The translations under genes and the position numbers were made by a program. Shown here in pieces: positions 26,189-35,746 of a stretch of 64,000 nt of DNA. Under the pieces are notes generated by a model. The model was not told the origin of the DNA and made no database searches. It saw only the letters and a list, made by a program, of their open reading frames with translations. The stretch is taken from the NCBI RefSeq assembly GCF_000192865.1, contig NC_015276.1:3962501-4026500 (forward strand), written 5' to 3'. The DNA comes from Marinomonas mediterranea MMB-1. GTDB taxonomy: Bacteria > Pseudomonadota > Gammaproteobacteria > Pseudomonadales > Marinomonadaceae. Each line of letters opens with the position of its first letter. Position 1 is the first letter of the stretch.

Positions 26189-26686
26189 TTAGCGTGCGCT
26201 AGATTGCTCATTTAAGGCGTGATAAGCACGATTAAAGTACACAAGACCTTCGCCATTCTCTCCAACCACTGCATCTTTTACTCGGCAATAAAAAATAGAA
26301 TGCGAACCCATTTCATGGGACTCATGTATTTCACAGTCAAAGCTCACTAACGCTTCTTCCAAAATTGGCGCGCCCGTTTTCAATGTTGACCACTTATGTT
26401 TTGCAAAGCGCTCTTCACTTGATAAATCACGGTTTGCGAAATCCCAAGACACGTCTTGATGATGACCTTGCAAGACATTCACACTCAACACACCGTTCTT
26501 TTGAAAATGCGGGTAAGCGAATGAATTACGGTTCATACACACCAATAGAGTAGGTGGTTCATCTGTCACACTTGTTACTGCCGTCGCAGTAAACCCAAAA
26601 CGCCCAGCTTCACCGTCTGTTGTAATGACAGTAACCGCACTTCCTAATAGTGACATGCCGTCACGAAATAATTTCACATCAACCAT
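26189..26686 (-). CDS. iacG: Flavin reductase, IacG-like
   Basis: 165-aa flavin-reductase-domain protein of the RutF/HpaC type, beginning MVDVKLFRDGMSLLGSAVTVITT. These NAD(P)H:flavin reductases feed reduced FAD or FMN to a two-component monooxygenase; here the natural partner is IacA. GGGAG lies seven bases before the ATG at 26686. It stands 50 bases after iacF in the operon. Confidence 0.88.
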   Translation of the reverse strand: MVDVKLFRDGMSLLGSAVTVITTDGEAGRFGFTATAVTSVTDEPPTLLVCMNRNSFAYPHFQKNGVLSVNVLQGHHQDVSWDFANRDLSSEERFAKHKWSTLKTGAPILEEALVSFDCEIHESHEMGSHSIFYCRVKDAVVGENGEGLVYFNRAYHALNEQSSAR

Positions 26687-26736
26687 TTACGCTCTCCCGA
26701 TCATGATTTAGCGTTGTTTGTTATATTTCTAGCTGA

Positions 26737-27696
26737 CTAAATATCCAGAACCAAACGATCCGATAAAGAGCGAGAACAACAAAGTGTCATTTGATCGTTA
26801 TCATCTTTTTCGTCATCAGTAAGGTATACATCGCGGTGTTCGGGCGTGCCTTCCAAAACATCACATAAACACGTTCCACACGTTCCTTGCTCACAAGACA
26901 CCTGAACTTTAACGCCTGCCGCTTTTAACGCGTCAGCAACGCTTTCGTCTTCTTTCACGGTAACAGTAATATCACTTTGCTCCGCATACACTTCGAAACT
27001 GTTACCGCCTTTTTCAACATCAACCGTAAAGAACTCTCGGTGAATCGCTTCGTCCGCAAAGCCTTTTTTCAGCGATGTATCGATCACCCACTCCATAAAC
27101 CCTGTTGGACCACAGACATAAACATGGCTATTGCTTTGTTTGTCTTGTAGCACACTATCTAGATTTAATGGCTTTCCGCCTTGTTCAGAATCAAAATGCA
27201 AATTCACTTTATCTGCAAATGGCGCCGATTTTAGTTCATCTAAGAAACCGCTGGTTTCTGGAGATCGGCTACAGTACCAAAGCTCAAAACTACGACCAGC
27301 GTGTGTCAATTCATACGCCATTGCGATCATAGGCGTAATACCAATACCGCCACCGATTAAAATAGAATGTTGTGCTCCCTCATCCAAAGGAAAAAGGTTA
27401 CGCGGCTTACTCACCACCAACTCTTTACCTTCGAGTAAGTTTTCATGCACAGCGATCGACCCACCTCTAGAATTAGGATCCTTAAGAACACCTAACCGAT
27501 ACACTTTATCGTTGGCAGGGTCGCCGCATAGTGAATATTGACGAATAAGCTCGTCTGATAGGTGGAGATCAATGTGTGCGCCTGCGTCAAACACAGGTAA
27601 GGCATTGCCCTCTAAATCCGCTAATTCCAATGCCACTACAGTATCCGTGTGCATCTCTCTTTTCTGGACAACTACTTTTAATAACTCGTCAGACAT
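26737..27696 (-). CDS. iacF: Ferredoxin reductase of the Rieske oxygenase, IacF-like
   Basis: 319-aa reductase of the VanB/phthalate-dioxygenase reductase type: N-terminal flavin domain (RQYSLCGDP), NAD-binding domain (GGGIGITPM, about residue 115) and C-terminal plant-type 2Fe-2S domain with CEQGTCGTCLC plus a distal Cys (TLCCSR). It passes electrons from NAD(P)H to the IacCD oxygenase. Strong ribosome site (GGGGAGAGG) before the ATG at 27696. A 169-base gap separates it from iacE. Confidence 0.9.
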   Translation of the reverse strand: MSDELLKVVVQKREMHTDTVVALELADLEGNALPVFDAGAHIDLHLSDELIRQYSLCGDPANDKVYRLGVLKDPNSRGGSIAVHENLLEGKELVVSKPRNLFPLDEGAQHSILIGGGIGITPMIAMAYELTHAGRSFELWYCSRSPETSGFLDELKSAPFADKVNLHFDSEQGGKPLNLDSVLQDKQSNSHVYVCGPTGFMEWVIDTSLKKGFADEAIHREFFTVDVEKGGNSFEVYAEQSDITVTVKEDESVADALKAAGVKVQVSCEQGTCGTCLCDVLEGTPEHRDVYLTDDEKDDNDQMTLCCSRSLSDRLVLDI

Positions 27697-27865
27697 GTCC
27701 TCTCCCCCTAATTCTCTCTTATTTCTTTATGCTCTTATTACGGTACGAAAGGCACGTTAAAGCAGTGGCTAGGTTATAAAACCGGGCCTTTGTTAAACGG
27801 TTCCGCATAAGGCTTTATATAACGACAATAAACACACAGTACGCTGATAAACGTTAGGGAATACC

Positions 27866-28621
27866 CTAGCGCATAAACAATCCACCATTGACATCCCAAG
27901 TGGTGCCTGTAGTGAAATACGCTTCAGGGCGGGCAAATTGAACAACCACATCTCCGATAAAATCAGCGTCTCCCAACTCACCGACAGGAATGGCATCCAG
28001 TAGCGTTGCTAAACGCTCTTCAGGCACCAGCGCGCTCACCATTGGCGACTCGATCGGCCCCGGCGCAACCGCGTTGACGGTTACCCCTTTCGACGCCAAC
28101 TCTTTCGCGAAGACTTTCGTCACCGTAATAATGGCACCTTTAGAAGCCGCGTAGTGCGCGCCCGTTGACGTGCCACCATTTTGTCCTGCTAACGAGGCCA
28201 TATTAACGATACGGCCATAGCCTTGTTCAGCAAAGTAAGCTCCAATGACCTGACAACCGAAGAACGTGCCGCCAAGATTTACGTTGACGACTTCATTAAA
28301 CTCTTCAGGCGAAATCTCCATCACCGGCGTCGCTCTAGTAATCGATGCATTGTTTACCAATACCTGCAAGCTACCGAATCGTTTGATCGTCTTTTCAAGG
28401 GCCAGCTCGAAGTCTGACTTGTTTGCTATATCCAAGCTCAGTGACAATACGGTTTCACCACTCGCGTCCAACTGCATAGCCGCATTTTCCGCTGCGATGG
28501 GATCTCTATCTGTGACAACTAATTGATAGCCCGCCAACTTTAGACTTTTGGCAATATGGAAACCAAGCCCTTGTCCCGCTCCAGTCACTAATGCTGTCTG
28601 CAGTTTCACTTCACCAGTCAT
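27866..28621 (-). CDS. iacE: Short-chain dehydrogenase/reductase, IacE-like
   Basis: 251-aa SDR with TGAGQGLGFHIA (dinucleotide-binding glycine motif), NNAS, the catalytic Ser region and YAASKGA (Tyr-x3-Lys). In the IAA route IacE acts early, together with IacA, in oxidising the indole ring system. GAGGAG lies six bases before the ATG. Fifth enzyme gene of the operon order A-B-I-C-D-E. Confidence 0.88.
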   Translation of the reverse strand: MTGEVKLQTALVTGAGQGLGFHIAKSLKLAGYQLVVTDRDPIAAENAAMQLDASGETVLSLSLDIANKSDFELALEKTIKRFGSLQVLVNNASITRATPVMEISPEEFNEVVNVNLGGTFFGCQVIGAYFAEQGYGRIVNMASLAGQNGGTSTGAHYAASKGAIITVTKVFAKELASKGVTVNAVAPGPIESPMVSALVPEERLATLLDAIPVGELGDADFIGDVVVQFARPEAYFTTGTTWDVNGGLFMR

Positions 28622-28672
28622 GCAACACTCCTCTCATAAATTCCAAGCTCAAAAAACGTCGATAACATGGTG

Positions 28673-29155
28673 TTAGAAAATAAAGCTGACGGTTCTTAAA
28701 TAACCGTCAGCGTGCAACAGTTTGACCACTTTACGCTGAATGCTGTAGCTGCTCCCTTTCGGCGTTAAAATATACTCAACGTCCGCAGGATACGTGATCA
28801 ATTTACCGTGACGCAGCTCGTTTAGCGTCATTGCGCATCGTGCAGTCACTTGCTCTTCATTTTGTTCAACAATGCGTACACGAGACATCATACGAACCGT
28901 CATGCTTGCAGCTCCTGCAGATACAGACTCACCACTTTCTAGACGAGTAACACGCATACGGCGCATGTCTTTGTCATCTAAAGCAAGGTTAAGAGTCGCC
29001 TCGTAATCCGTTTCGTTGCTGTCTGTTGGAACAATGTAAAGTCCAGAGTCATTCCAAAGAGTCAACCAATCTTGGTATTCTTTATGATCAAGAAGATCGG
29101 CTTCGTGCCAAATAAACGCGGTAACGTTGTTTACCAAATTTGCATCAACCGTCAT
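28673..29155 (-). CDS. iacD: Rieske dioxygenase small subunit, IacD-like
   Basis: 160-aa ring-hydroxylating dioxygenase beta subunit (NTF2-like fold), beginning with a helix and the typical EADLLDHKEYQDWLTLW region. It has no cofactor; it supports the alpha subunit in a heteromer. The ATG at 29155 follows the iacC stop by two bases, with GAGGAG just before it, so the subunits are translationally linked. Confidence 0.9.
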   Translation of the reverse strand: MTVDANLVNNVTAFIWHEADLLDHKEYQDWLTLWNDSGLYIVPTDSNETDYEATLNLALDDKDMRRMRVTRLESGESVSAGAASMTVRMMSRVRIVEQNEEQVTARCAMTLNELRHGKLITYPADVEYILTPKGSSYSIQRKVVKLLHADGYLRTVSFIF

Positions 29156-29157
29156 GA

Positions 29158-30447
29158 CTACTTCTCCTCACCTGCTGCCATCATTTTCTTGTAGTGCTGA
29201 TAAGCACTGCGCATGCCTGTTTCTGAACATACCGCGCCTGCTGTATTGCCATCAGGTGTTGTGAACAATTTACCCATGCCTCGGTTTACAAGAATCCAGC
29301 CGTCTTGACCGGCCATCGATCCTTTTTGAACACGCTCCCAAGCTTCTCCATCATCTGGTGTACCAAAGCCCATAGGCCCTTGGAAGTGCTCATGTAGACG
29401 CATACGTTTTTGGTTGAAGACAGCCGGAGCACCTTCACCACCTAAGGCAACGTGCTGAATTTCAGTCTCGTTCACGTTCACAGGACGAAGAACACGGAAA
29501 AACGCCATTGAACAAGAGACGTTCGGGAATAGGTTTAGGTTAAAGCCTGTACCATGTGACGCACGTACTAAACGTTTGATTTGCTCTTCGCTTTGACCTT
29601 CTTCACGAAGTGCTTGAGCAAGTTCTTCGAATCGTGCTGGGATTGGCTGATCTAGATCTGCTTCCAAATCAATTAGCTCAGGAATCATCACCATAACACT
29701 GTGACCATTGCCTAGATCTTCAACAAAACCTTCACCATCCAAAAAATCGAAAATGTCTGCGGTCGCATCATCAAGCGAGCTTACGAATGACTTGTGGACT
29801 ATCGGGAAATGGTAGGCGTCTGTTGTGTTCTCCAACTGAATTTTCCAGTTACCCGGAAAGTTGAAACGATGCTCACCCAATACTTTAAGAGGGAAACCTC
29901 CGCCTTGTTTAATAAACAAGTCGATCCATTTTTTAGCCTTACCTAAAAAATCTTCAAGCGGCTCAATGTCGTCTTTAAAGGTTGCAAAGACCAACCCTTG
30001 GTAAGATTCATGACGTAAGCTCTCTAATGGCAACTCATTCTTATCAAGAACACCATCGTATTCTTCAAGCTTTGGCACACCACGTAGGCTGCCATCTAGA
30101 CCATAACCCCAACCATGGTAAGGACAAGCAAAGGCTTTCGTTTTACCTTTGCGATGCTCACAAACTGTCGCACCACGGTGGCGGCAGCGATTAAGCAAAA
30201 CATGAGTGTTCTTTTTACGATCACGACTTAAAATAACAGGATGACGACCGATATAAGAGGTTTTAAAACTCCCGGCTTCTGGCACTTCACTTTCATGGCC
30301 AATGTAAACCCAAGTGCTATTAAATACTTTATCTAATTCTTCTTCGTAAATCGCGGGATCAGAATATAGGTCTTTATGTACTCGACCTTCTTCAACCATA
30401 TCTGCTGCTTTTAAACTAATATTTTCTAATGAAATCAATTCACTCAT
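29158..30447 (-). CDS. iacC: Rieske dioxygenase large subunit, IacC-like
   Basis: 429-aa alpha subunit. The Rieske 2Fe-2S ligands are C88-x-H90 and C108-x2-H111 (CRHRGATVC and CPYHGWGYGLDG), and the mononuclear iron site is seen around NTTDAYHFPIVH. Acts downstream of IacA/IacE in converting the oxidised indole acetate toward catechol, using electrons from IacF. The ATG at 30447 (MSELISLEN) is chosen; the frame is open to a GTG at 30498, but that extension has no ribosome site or family similarity that I can see. Confidence 0.92.
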   Translation of the reverse strand: MSELISLENISLKAADMVEEGRVHKDLYSDPAIYEEELDKVFNSTWVYIGHESEVPEAGSFKTSYIGRHPVILSRDRKKNTHVLLNRCRHRGATVCEHRKGKTKAFACPYHGWGYGLDGSLRGVPKLEEYDGVLDKNELPLESLRHESYQGLVFATFKDDIEPLEDFLGKAKKWIDLFIKQGGGFPLKVLGEHRFNFPGNWKIQLENTTDAYHFPIVHKSFVSSLDDATADIFDFLDGEGFVEDLGNGHSVMVMIPELIDLEADLDQPIPARFEELAQALREEGQSEEQIKRLVRASHGTGFNLNLFPNVSCSMAFFRVLRPVNVNETEIQHVALGGEGAPAVFNQKRMRLHEHFQGPMGFGTPDDGEAWERVQKGSMAGQDGWILVNRGMGKLFTTPDGNTAGAVCSETGMRSAYQHYKKMMAAGEEK

Positions 30448-30537
30448 GGTTTTCTCGCTTAATTCTGTCTGCTTAAGTGACTGGCTAACCAGCAGCACAT
30501 GCGCTCTGAAGAGCCACCTTCAAAAGAAGATGTTCAA

Positions 30538-31056
30538 CTATTTTTCGGAACCTGGAACAGGTAAGTGAGCGTCGTCGTTCCAACTGCTGACGGGACGGCT
30601 AAATCGATTTTCGGTCTGGAAATGAGACATCTGCCATGTGTCACTTTGACGTTCGAAATCGATTGTCAGTCGGGCACTGTTTAGATGAGACCCATCTTCT
30701 GAAAAAGACGATACCTGCAGCATATTCCAGCTTGCGGATGCACAATCGCCATCCACACGTATCACTTCCGACGTCAAATAATGCACATTAAGCGAAAAAT
30801 GAGCAGGTTCTGCCGTATATTTCGCTAGCATATCGACAATAGCCTTACGCCCTTTAAAGCCGCCAAAGCTCTTCGCATATCGTGCACCTTTGCCTTCCCA
30901 AATAGCCCCTTCTGTGAACAACTGCCCAAGTTCATCTAAAGGAGTTTCTGGATTAAGGTGATCACACAAATCCATATAACGATTGATGCACGCGCGAATT
31001 TTATTCTCGCTCTCAAGTGCATCTAAACGTTTCAATATTTCGTCAGTAGCCATCAT
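30538..31056 (-). CDS. iacI: SnoaL/NTF2-fold protein, IacI-like
   Basis: About 172 aa, SnoaL-like fold (cone-shaped alpha+beta): N-terminal helix with IRACINRYMDLCDH, then the LFTEGAIWEGKG strand region and a FERQSDTWQMSHFQ C-terminal strand. Members may be small isomerases, hydroxylases or dioxygenase partner proteins; IacI occupies this slot between iacB and iacC in described IAA clusters. The ATG at 31056 overlaps the iacB stop (TAATATG), which suggests translational coupling; a GTG at 31065 is an alternative start. Confidence 0.8.
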   Translation of the reverse strand: MMATDEILKRLDALESENKIRACINRYMDLCDHLNPETPLDELGQLFTEGAIWEGKGARYAKSFGGFKGRKAIVDMLAKYTAEPAHFSLNVHYLTSEVIRVDGDCASASWNMLQVSSFSEDGSHLNSARLTIDFERQSDTWQMSHFQTENRFSRPVSSWNDDAHLPVPGSEK

Positions 31057-31057
31057 A

Positions 31058-31420
31058 TTAGGCACGCTGTACGATTAGCTCACGACCAACGCGGGCATCT
31101 ACTTTCGCGTAACGCCACAGCTTGTAAGGTGTGTCGCCAACTGCTGTAGATCGGAACAAGTTGCAGCACGCGACGACGGTGTCGTAGTCTGCTACATCAG
31201 CCATCAAATACGTTGTCCAAGGGTAACCATCAGAAGGTCCGACCATACTTTGGTCGTCATCCATATTGCCGATTACTTCCACACCTTCCATATCGTGAAT
31301 GCCATTCCACATTTCACCAAACGCAGCCCATACATCTAGCTGCTCATCTCTCGCAGCATCCATGAAGTTTTGGTTGATACCCATGCAAAACAAAACGCGA
31401 AGTGGTTTTTTATCGCTCAT
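31058..31420 (-). CDS. iacB: IacB-like protein of unknown function
   Basis: 120 aa, soluble, beginning MSDKKPLRVLFCMGINQNF; no catalytic motif that I can name. It resembles an EthD-like or ferredoxin-like small protein in size (inference). Identified by position directly after iacA in the order A-B-I-C-D-E-F-G-H. The ATG at 31420 has GGAGAAG six bases upstream; an ATG at 31435 is open in frame but that same GGAG lies inside it. Confidence 0.75.
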   Translation of the reverse strand: MSDKKPLRVLFCMGINQNFMDAARDEQLDVWAAFGEMWNGIHDMEGVEVIGNMDDDQSMVGPSDGYPWTTYLMADVADYDTVVACCNLFRSTAVGDTPYKLWRYAKVDARVGRELIVQRA

Positions 31421-31447
31421 AACTATCTTCTCCATTCACCGCAATAA

Positions 31448-32623
31448 TTAAAGATAACCAGGCAGAGGATCCTGCCCAAAGAAAATGGCACCGGCATTTT
31501 GCCAAGTGATATCGCCCATAAAGGCGTGTTGAGTCACTACCTGAGCGTCATTAACAAAACGAGCAAGAGGGCTCGCTTTATAGATTCCAGTCATACCAGA
31601 TAGCATTTGAACTTTACGTGCTACATCCGCAGCAACGCGTGTAAGGTGAGTAGAAGAAAGGCGCAACAGATTAGTTTGCTCTTTGCTTACCTCTCCTCCC
31701 TCTTCAAGTGACGCCCAAGCGTCATCAATTGATTCGTAAAAGAAAGAGCGAGCTGCACGTAGCTCTGCTTCCGCTTTTGCAACTTCGACTTGTGTCAGTG
31801 GTCGCTGCCCCATATTGGGAGCACCAGTAACAGAAGCACGTCCAGCAGCCATCGCCTGCAATTCATCCAGTGCGGCTCTCGCAACACCTAAACCAACGAC
31901 CGCTAATACCTGTGTCGCAAAAGAAAGAGAAGGGTAACGGAACATATTTTCGGTAAGGTTCGAAGCCCCACCACGAACAAACGACCAATCTTCAGGAACA
32001 GTCACGTTATCAACAACTAAGTCGTGACTTCCTGTGCCCGCCATACCCACGGTATTCCAAGTCTTATCGATAGAAACTTTATCAGCGCTCATGACAGCCA
32101 TACGTGGCAAGCCTACTTTGTCGCCCTCTTTTGGCGCAATACCAACACCGACAACATCCGCGCCCATACAACCGCTAGAGAATTTCCAGCGACCTTTTAC
32201 GGTAAAGCCTTCTTCAGAGACCTCAGCCGCTTGCGGAGGGAAGATACCACCAGCAAAAACCAGATCCGGAGTCTTAGCATATACTTTCTTTAGCGTCTCA
32301 ATCGGCAATGCTGAAAGGTATACAACCCCCATAGCAAAGCTTCCAACCCAGCCCGCAGAACCATCCGCTTTGGAGATTTCTTCAATAACTTCACAGAACT
32401 GAGCCGCTGTTAGTTCGTCACCACCTAACGATTTAGGCACCAGTGAACGATACAATCCAAACGCTTTAAATTTATCGATTATGTCTTGGCTAATGAAAGT
32501 TTGTTCATCAAATTCGTTTGCGCGTGCACGTTCGCTAATCTCACTTAATAATTGCTGGAACTCGCTTGTGCCCAGCGCATCGTAGATAGTGCTACGCTGC
32601 GCTGATTCATAGGCTGGCATCAT
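31448..32623 (-). CDS. iacA: Acyl-CoA dehydrogenase-like flavin monooxygenase, IacA-like
   Basis: 391-aa protein with the acyl-CoA-dehydrogenase fold used by group D flavin monooxygenases (HpaB/HsaA/DszC type): helical N-terminal domain, central beta domain (GRWKFSSGCMGADVVGVG, about residues 140-158) and helical C-terminal domain. IacA starts IAA breakdown by oxidising the indole ring and needs reduced flavin, here from IacG. AGGAG six bases before the ATG at 32623. First gene of the nine-gene operon; its promoter region is shared with the divergent ABC importer. Confidence 0.9.
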   Translation of the reverse strand: MMPAYESAQRSTIYDALGTSEFQQLLSEISERARANEFDEQTFISQDIIDKFKAFGLYRSLVPKSLGGDELTAAQFCEVIEEISKADGSAGWVGSFAMGVVYLSALPIETLKKVYAKTPDLVFAGGIFPPQAAEVSEEGFTVKGRWKFSSGCMGADVVGVGIAPKEGDKVGLPRMAVMSADKVSIDKTWNTVGMAGTGSHDLVVDNVTVPEDWSFVRGGASNLTENMFRYPSLSFATQVLAVVGLGVARAALDELQAMAAGRASVTGAPNMGQRPLTQVEVAKAEAELRAARSFFYESIDDAWASLEEGGEVSKEQTNLLRLSSTHLTRVAADVARKVQMLSGMTGIYKASPLARFVNDAQVVTQHAFMGDITWQNAGAIFFGQDPLPGYL

Positions 32624-32837
32624 TATTATCTCCTGACTTATTAAAGTGCGCCTCAGTAATTTGAGACTCGTTCACTCTCCGATAGAGACGGCTGGATTGC
32701 CTCTAACACTGGCTCAACACCTCGCTTTCATTTCAGTCTTTTTTTTGAAGCGCAGGCATAACACCCCTATGCAGCAACACTTCAAAAAGAAAATGAACAG
32801 ATGACGTTTTTATTTAAATTGGCCCTATTTACTTTAC

Positions 32838-32849
32838 TTGTCAACTAAT
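32838..32849. promoter_or_regulatory. Repeat TTGTCAACTAAT, candidate IacR site near iacA
   Basis: One of three related 12-mers in the 783-base iacA/ABC intergenic region. Read on the minus strand it contains a consensus -35 hexamer TTGACA facing iacA, so binding here would block that promoter. Confidence 0.45.
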
Positions 32850-32991
32850 TATTTAGCCAGAAATCGGATAAAAAAGATTGAAAAACAACCAAAAAATCAT
32901 TCAATATAATTAAAAAACAATAACTTAGACATAAACCAAATCACATAAAAATAAATTACAAACTTTACAAAAAACGTTAAAAAAAGTTTAT

Positions 32992-33003
32992 TTTTCAACT
33001 AAT
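32992..33003. promoter_or_regulatory. Second copy of the repeat, TTTTCAACTAAT
   Basis: Matches the first copy in 10 of 12 positions and lies between the two outer copies. The rest of this gap is very A/T-rich and holds no ORF that I can support. Confidence 0.3.
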
Positions 33004-33116
33004 TTCAAGAGAACCCACCCACTGAAACCGAGTGAAAAATAGCACCAATTTGCGAGTCTAAAAATCAAATTACCCGAAAAAACACAAGATTAATACCCTC
33101 AAAATTCATATGAAAT

Positions 33117-33128
33117 ATTAGTTGACAA
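33117..33128. promoter_or_regulatory. Inverted copy ATTAGTTGACAA, candidate IacR site near ABC operon
   Basis: Exact reverse complement of the 32838-32849 copy. It contains TTGACA (33122-33127) on the plus strand, facing the ABC operon, so the two outer sites are mirror images placed on two divergent promoters. Confidence 0.45.
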
Positions 33129-33406
33129 TTCAATTGAATAAGGGGATTTTCATATTAAGTACATTTTATGTACAAAATATGGAGGTTGATCTAGAAAACA
33201 AAAAGCTTGCACGCAACTTGCAAGACAGAAAAAACAGCAAGCCATTATAAATAATAATATTTTTCTTCTTTACTGGCAGGATCCTATATAAGAAGAACAA
33301 GAACGAACCGTAAACAACGATCGAAGGTGAGGAGTAAAAGAAAGCTCTTCTCAGCGCTAAAACAACAAGTAAAACATTGTTTTTATAAGTAAATAAGGAG
33401 CAAATT

Positions 33407-34555
33407 ATGTCGCTAAAAAGTAGATTTTTATTGTTAGGTTGTCTTTTATCTTCGATGTCCGCCCCAAGCTTTGCAGAGATCAAAGTGGGTGTCATATCAT
33501 CAAGCACTGGCCCCATTGCCTTAGTGGGCATTCCACAAAAAAACTCCATTCCTCTACTTCCAAAAGAAGCAGCGGGAGAAAGCATCACCTACATTCCTCT
33601 AAACGACAGCAGTGACCCAACCGCAACCGTTAAAGCCTTCAAGAAATTAATCGATGAAGAAAAAGTAGACGCCATTATCGGACCATCCGGTTCAGGAAAC
33701 GCAATGGGCGTCATTCAATTTGCGGCGGAATCTGGAACACCGATGCTGGCGCCAGTAGGTACCGCTGCGGTGGTCTTGCCAATGACAGAACAAAAAAAGT
33801 GGGTTTTTAAAACCACTCAAAATGATGACTTAATCGCGTCCGCATTAGTCGATCATATGAAGCGCACTGGTGTGAAAACGTTAGGTCTAATTGGCACAGC
33901 TGATCCATTTGGAGAAAACTGGTCAAAGGTAATGAAGAAACTTGCGAGCGATAACAACATTGAAATCGTCGCCAACGAGTCTTTTCAACGCCAAGACACC
34001 TCGATCACGGGCCAAAGTCTAAAACTACTATTAGCAAGCCCAGACGCCGTATTAATAGCCGCACCAGGAAGCTCATCAGTTCTACCGCAAACAACATTGA
34101 AAAGTACGGGCTATCAAGGTCAGATCTACCAAACTCACGGCGCAGCACTTGATCCATTCCTAAAACTTGGCGGGGACGCAGTTGAGGGGACGATATTGGC
34201 TGCAAGCTTAATGCTGGTTCTTGACCAAGCGCCAGAAACGCCATCAAAAGCAATCGCGACTAAGTATGTCGAAGACTACCAATCCCTCTACAACAAAAAG
34301 CCTGCCACGTTTGGCGGTAACGTCTTTGACGCAGGGCTTTTGCTAGAAACCGCCATTCCTACTGCCTTAAAAACAGCAAAACCAGGCACACCTGAATTCC
34401 GTGCCGCACTTCGCGATGCATTAGAAAGCACAACGGAGCTGTCAGGCACACAAGGCGTTTATAACATCACGCCTGAAGATCACAGTGGTTTTGATGAACG
34501 AGGCCGTGTGCTCATCACTGTTAAGAACGGCAAATGGCAACTTCTAGAAGAATAA
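33407..34555 (+). CDS. ABC importer substrate-binding protein, branched-chain amino acid type
   Basis: 382-aa periplasmic type I binding protein (LivJ/aromatic-acid group). Signal peptide MSLKSRFLLLGCLLSSMSAPSFA, then the mature start EIKVGVISSSTGPIALVGIP. The ribosome site AAGGAG lies seven bases before the ATG. Head of a plus-strand operon with permease, permease-ATPase fusion and ATPase, divergent from iacA. By context it may bind IAA, an indole derivative or another aromatic acid; the ligand is not readable from sequence. Confidence 0.9.
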   Translation: MSLKSRFLLLGCLLSSMSAPSFAEIKVGVISSSTGPIALVGIPQKNSIPLLPKEAAGESITYIPLNDSSDPTATVKAFKKLIDEEKVDAIIGPSGSGNAMGVIQFAAESGTPMLAPVGTAAVVLPMTEQKKWVFKTTQNDDLIASALVDHMKRTGVKTLGLIGTADPFGENWSKVMKKLASDNNIEIVANESFQRQDTSITGQSLKLLLASPDAVLIAAPGSSSVLPQTTLKSTGYQGQIYQTHGAALDPFLKLGGDAVEGTILAASLMLVLDQAPETPSKAIATKYVEDYQSLYNKKPATFGGNVFDAGLLLETAIPTALKTAKPGTPEFRAALRDALESTTELSGTQGVYNITPEDHSGFDERGRVLITVKNGKWQLLEE

Positions 34556-34711
34556 CGTGTAGATAAATACGTGATACGCGCTGGCGCCCCCTAGACGACA
34601 GCGCGGCTTTCTATACGACTACGTGAAAACGTTGGTTTCAGACATACCGTTTTAACGACAAGAGTGCCACTTAAGGCACCTATACGATTGAGAAGTTACA
34701 AGGAAAAGGAT

Positions 34712-35746
34712 ATGAATGTTCAAGTCGCTGCGTTACTTGGACAGGATGGACTAACCAATGGCGCGATTTACGCACTGTTGTCATTGTCCATTTTGTTAGT
34801 CTTTACCGTTACCCGAATTTTATTAATCCCTTTAGGCGAATTTGTTACCTTTGGGGCGCTCACAATGGCCGCCATTCAAACAGGTAAGCCGCTGGCTTTA
34901 GAATGGCTTCTGGCGGCATTAATGCTAATCGACATTGCATTGGATGTTTACTCACGAAGGGACAGGACAGTAAGTCGAAAGCAGTACCAAATGATCGCTT
35001 TAAAGGCCGCTTACCTTGCTGTCGTATTGTTTGTTACACAAACCTTTACTCTTTCTGAACTGCCTATGCTGGCACAATCCATCTTGACGTTGTGCCTTAT
35101 TGTTCCAATGGGCCCAATTATGTATCGACTATTTTTCCAACCATTGGCGGATGCAGCGCCTTTGGTTCTGCTCATTGTGTCGATTGCGGTGCATGTCGCT
35201 ATGGTAGGAATAGGACTGCTTCTTTTTGGGCCAGAGGGAGGACACACCAAGCCTTTCTCAAATAGCATGCTTCAAATAAGCAATATCTTCATAAAAAGTC
35301 AGGCTTTATGGGTTATTTTTAGCGCCCTATTTCTCATCCTCGCACTTTTCTTCGCGTTTGAGCGCACTTTATACGGTAAAGCACTCAGAGCCGCCGCTGT
35401 GAACCAAGTTGGAGCACGTTTGCTTGGCATTTCCCCCGTATTCGCAGGTAAGGCCACTTTTGCTTTAGCGGCCTTTATAGGCTGCGCGTCGGGCATTCTT
35501 ATCGCCCCCATTACAACGCTCTACTACGACTCTGGTTTTGTTATCAGCCTTAAAGGGTTTGTTGGCGCGATCATTGGCGGACTAGCAAGTTACCCCATTG
35601 CCGCGTTTGGCGCTGTCGTCGTTGGCCTAATAGAAGCTTTCTCTATGTTCTGGGCCAGCAGTTATAAAGAGATCATCGTGTTCACACTGATTATTCCTTT
35701 TCTTATTTGGCGCTCAATGAAGGCCTCACATGTGGAGGATGAATAA
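34712..35746 (+). CDS. ABC importer permease, LivH type
   Basis: About 344-aa integral membrane protein with the typical N-terminus GLTNGAIYALLSLSILLVF and the C-terminal GKAT...ISLKGFVGAIIGGLASYP region. Around eight membrane segments. The ATG at 34712 is selected because AGGA stands seven bases before it; an upstream start at 34664 would add a non-hydrophobic tail. Its stop overlaps the next gene by one base. A 156-base gap after the binding-protein gene has no obvious terminator. Confidence 0.9.
   Translation: MNVQVAALLGQDGLTNGAIYALLSLSILLVFTVTRILLIPLGEFVTFGALTMAAIQTGKPLALEWLLAALMLIDIALDVYSRRDRTVSRKQYQMIALKAAYLAVVLFVTQTFTLSELPMLAQSILTLCLIVPMGPIMYRLFFQPLADAAPLVLLIVSIAVHVAMVGIGLLLFGPEGGHTKPFSNSMLQISNIFIKSQALWVIFSALFLILALFFAFERTLYGKALRAAAVNQVGARLLGISPVFAGKATFALAAFIGCASGILIAPITTLYYDSGFVISLKGFVGAIIGGLASYPIAAFGAVVVGLIEAFSMFWASSYKEIIVFTLIIPFLIWRSMKASHVEDE

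Noticed and set aside
33166..33588. 140-aa minus-strand ORF upstream of and overlapping the ABC binding-protein gene
   Set aside because: It overlaps the signal peptide region of a well-supported gene on the other strand and its product is low-complexity and hydrophobic from A/T-rich DNA.
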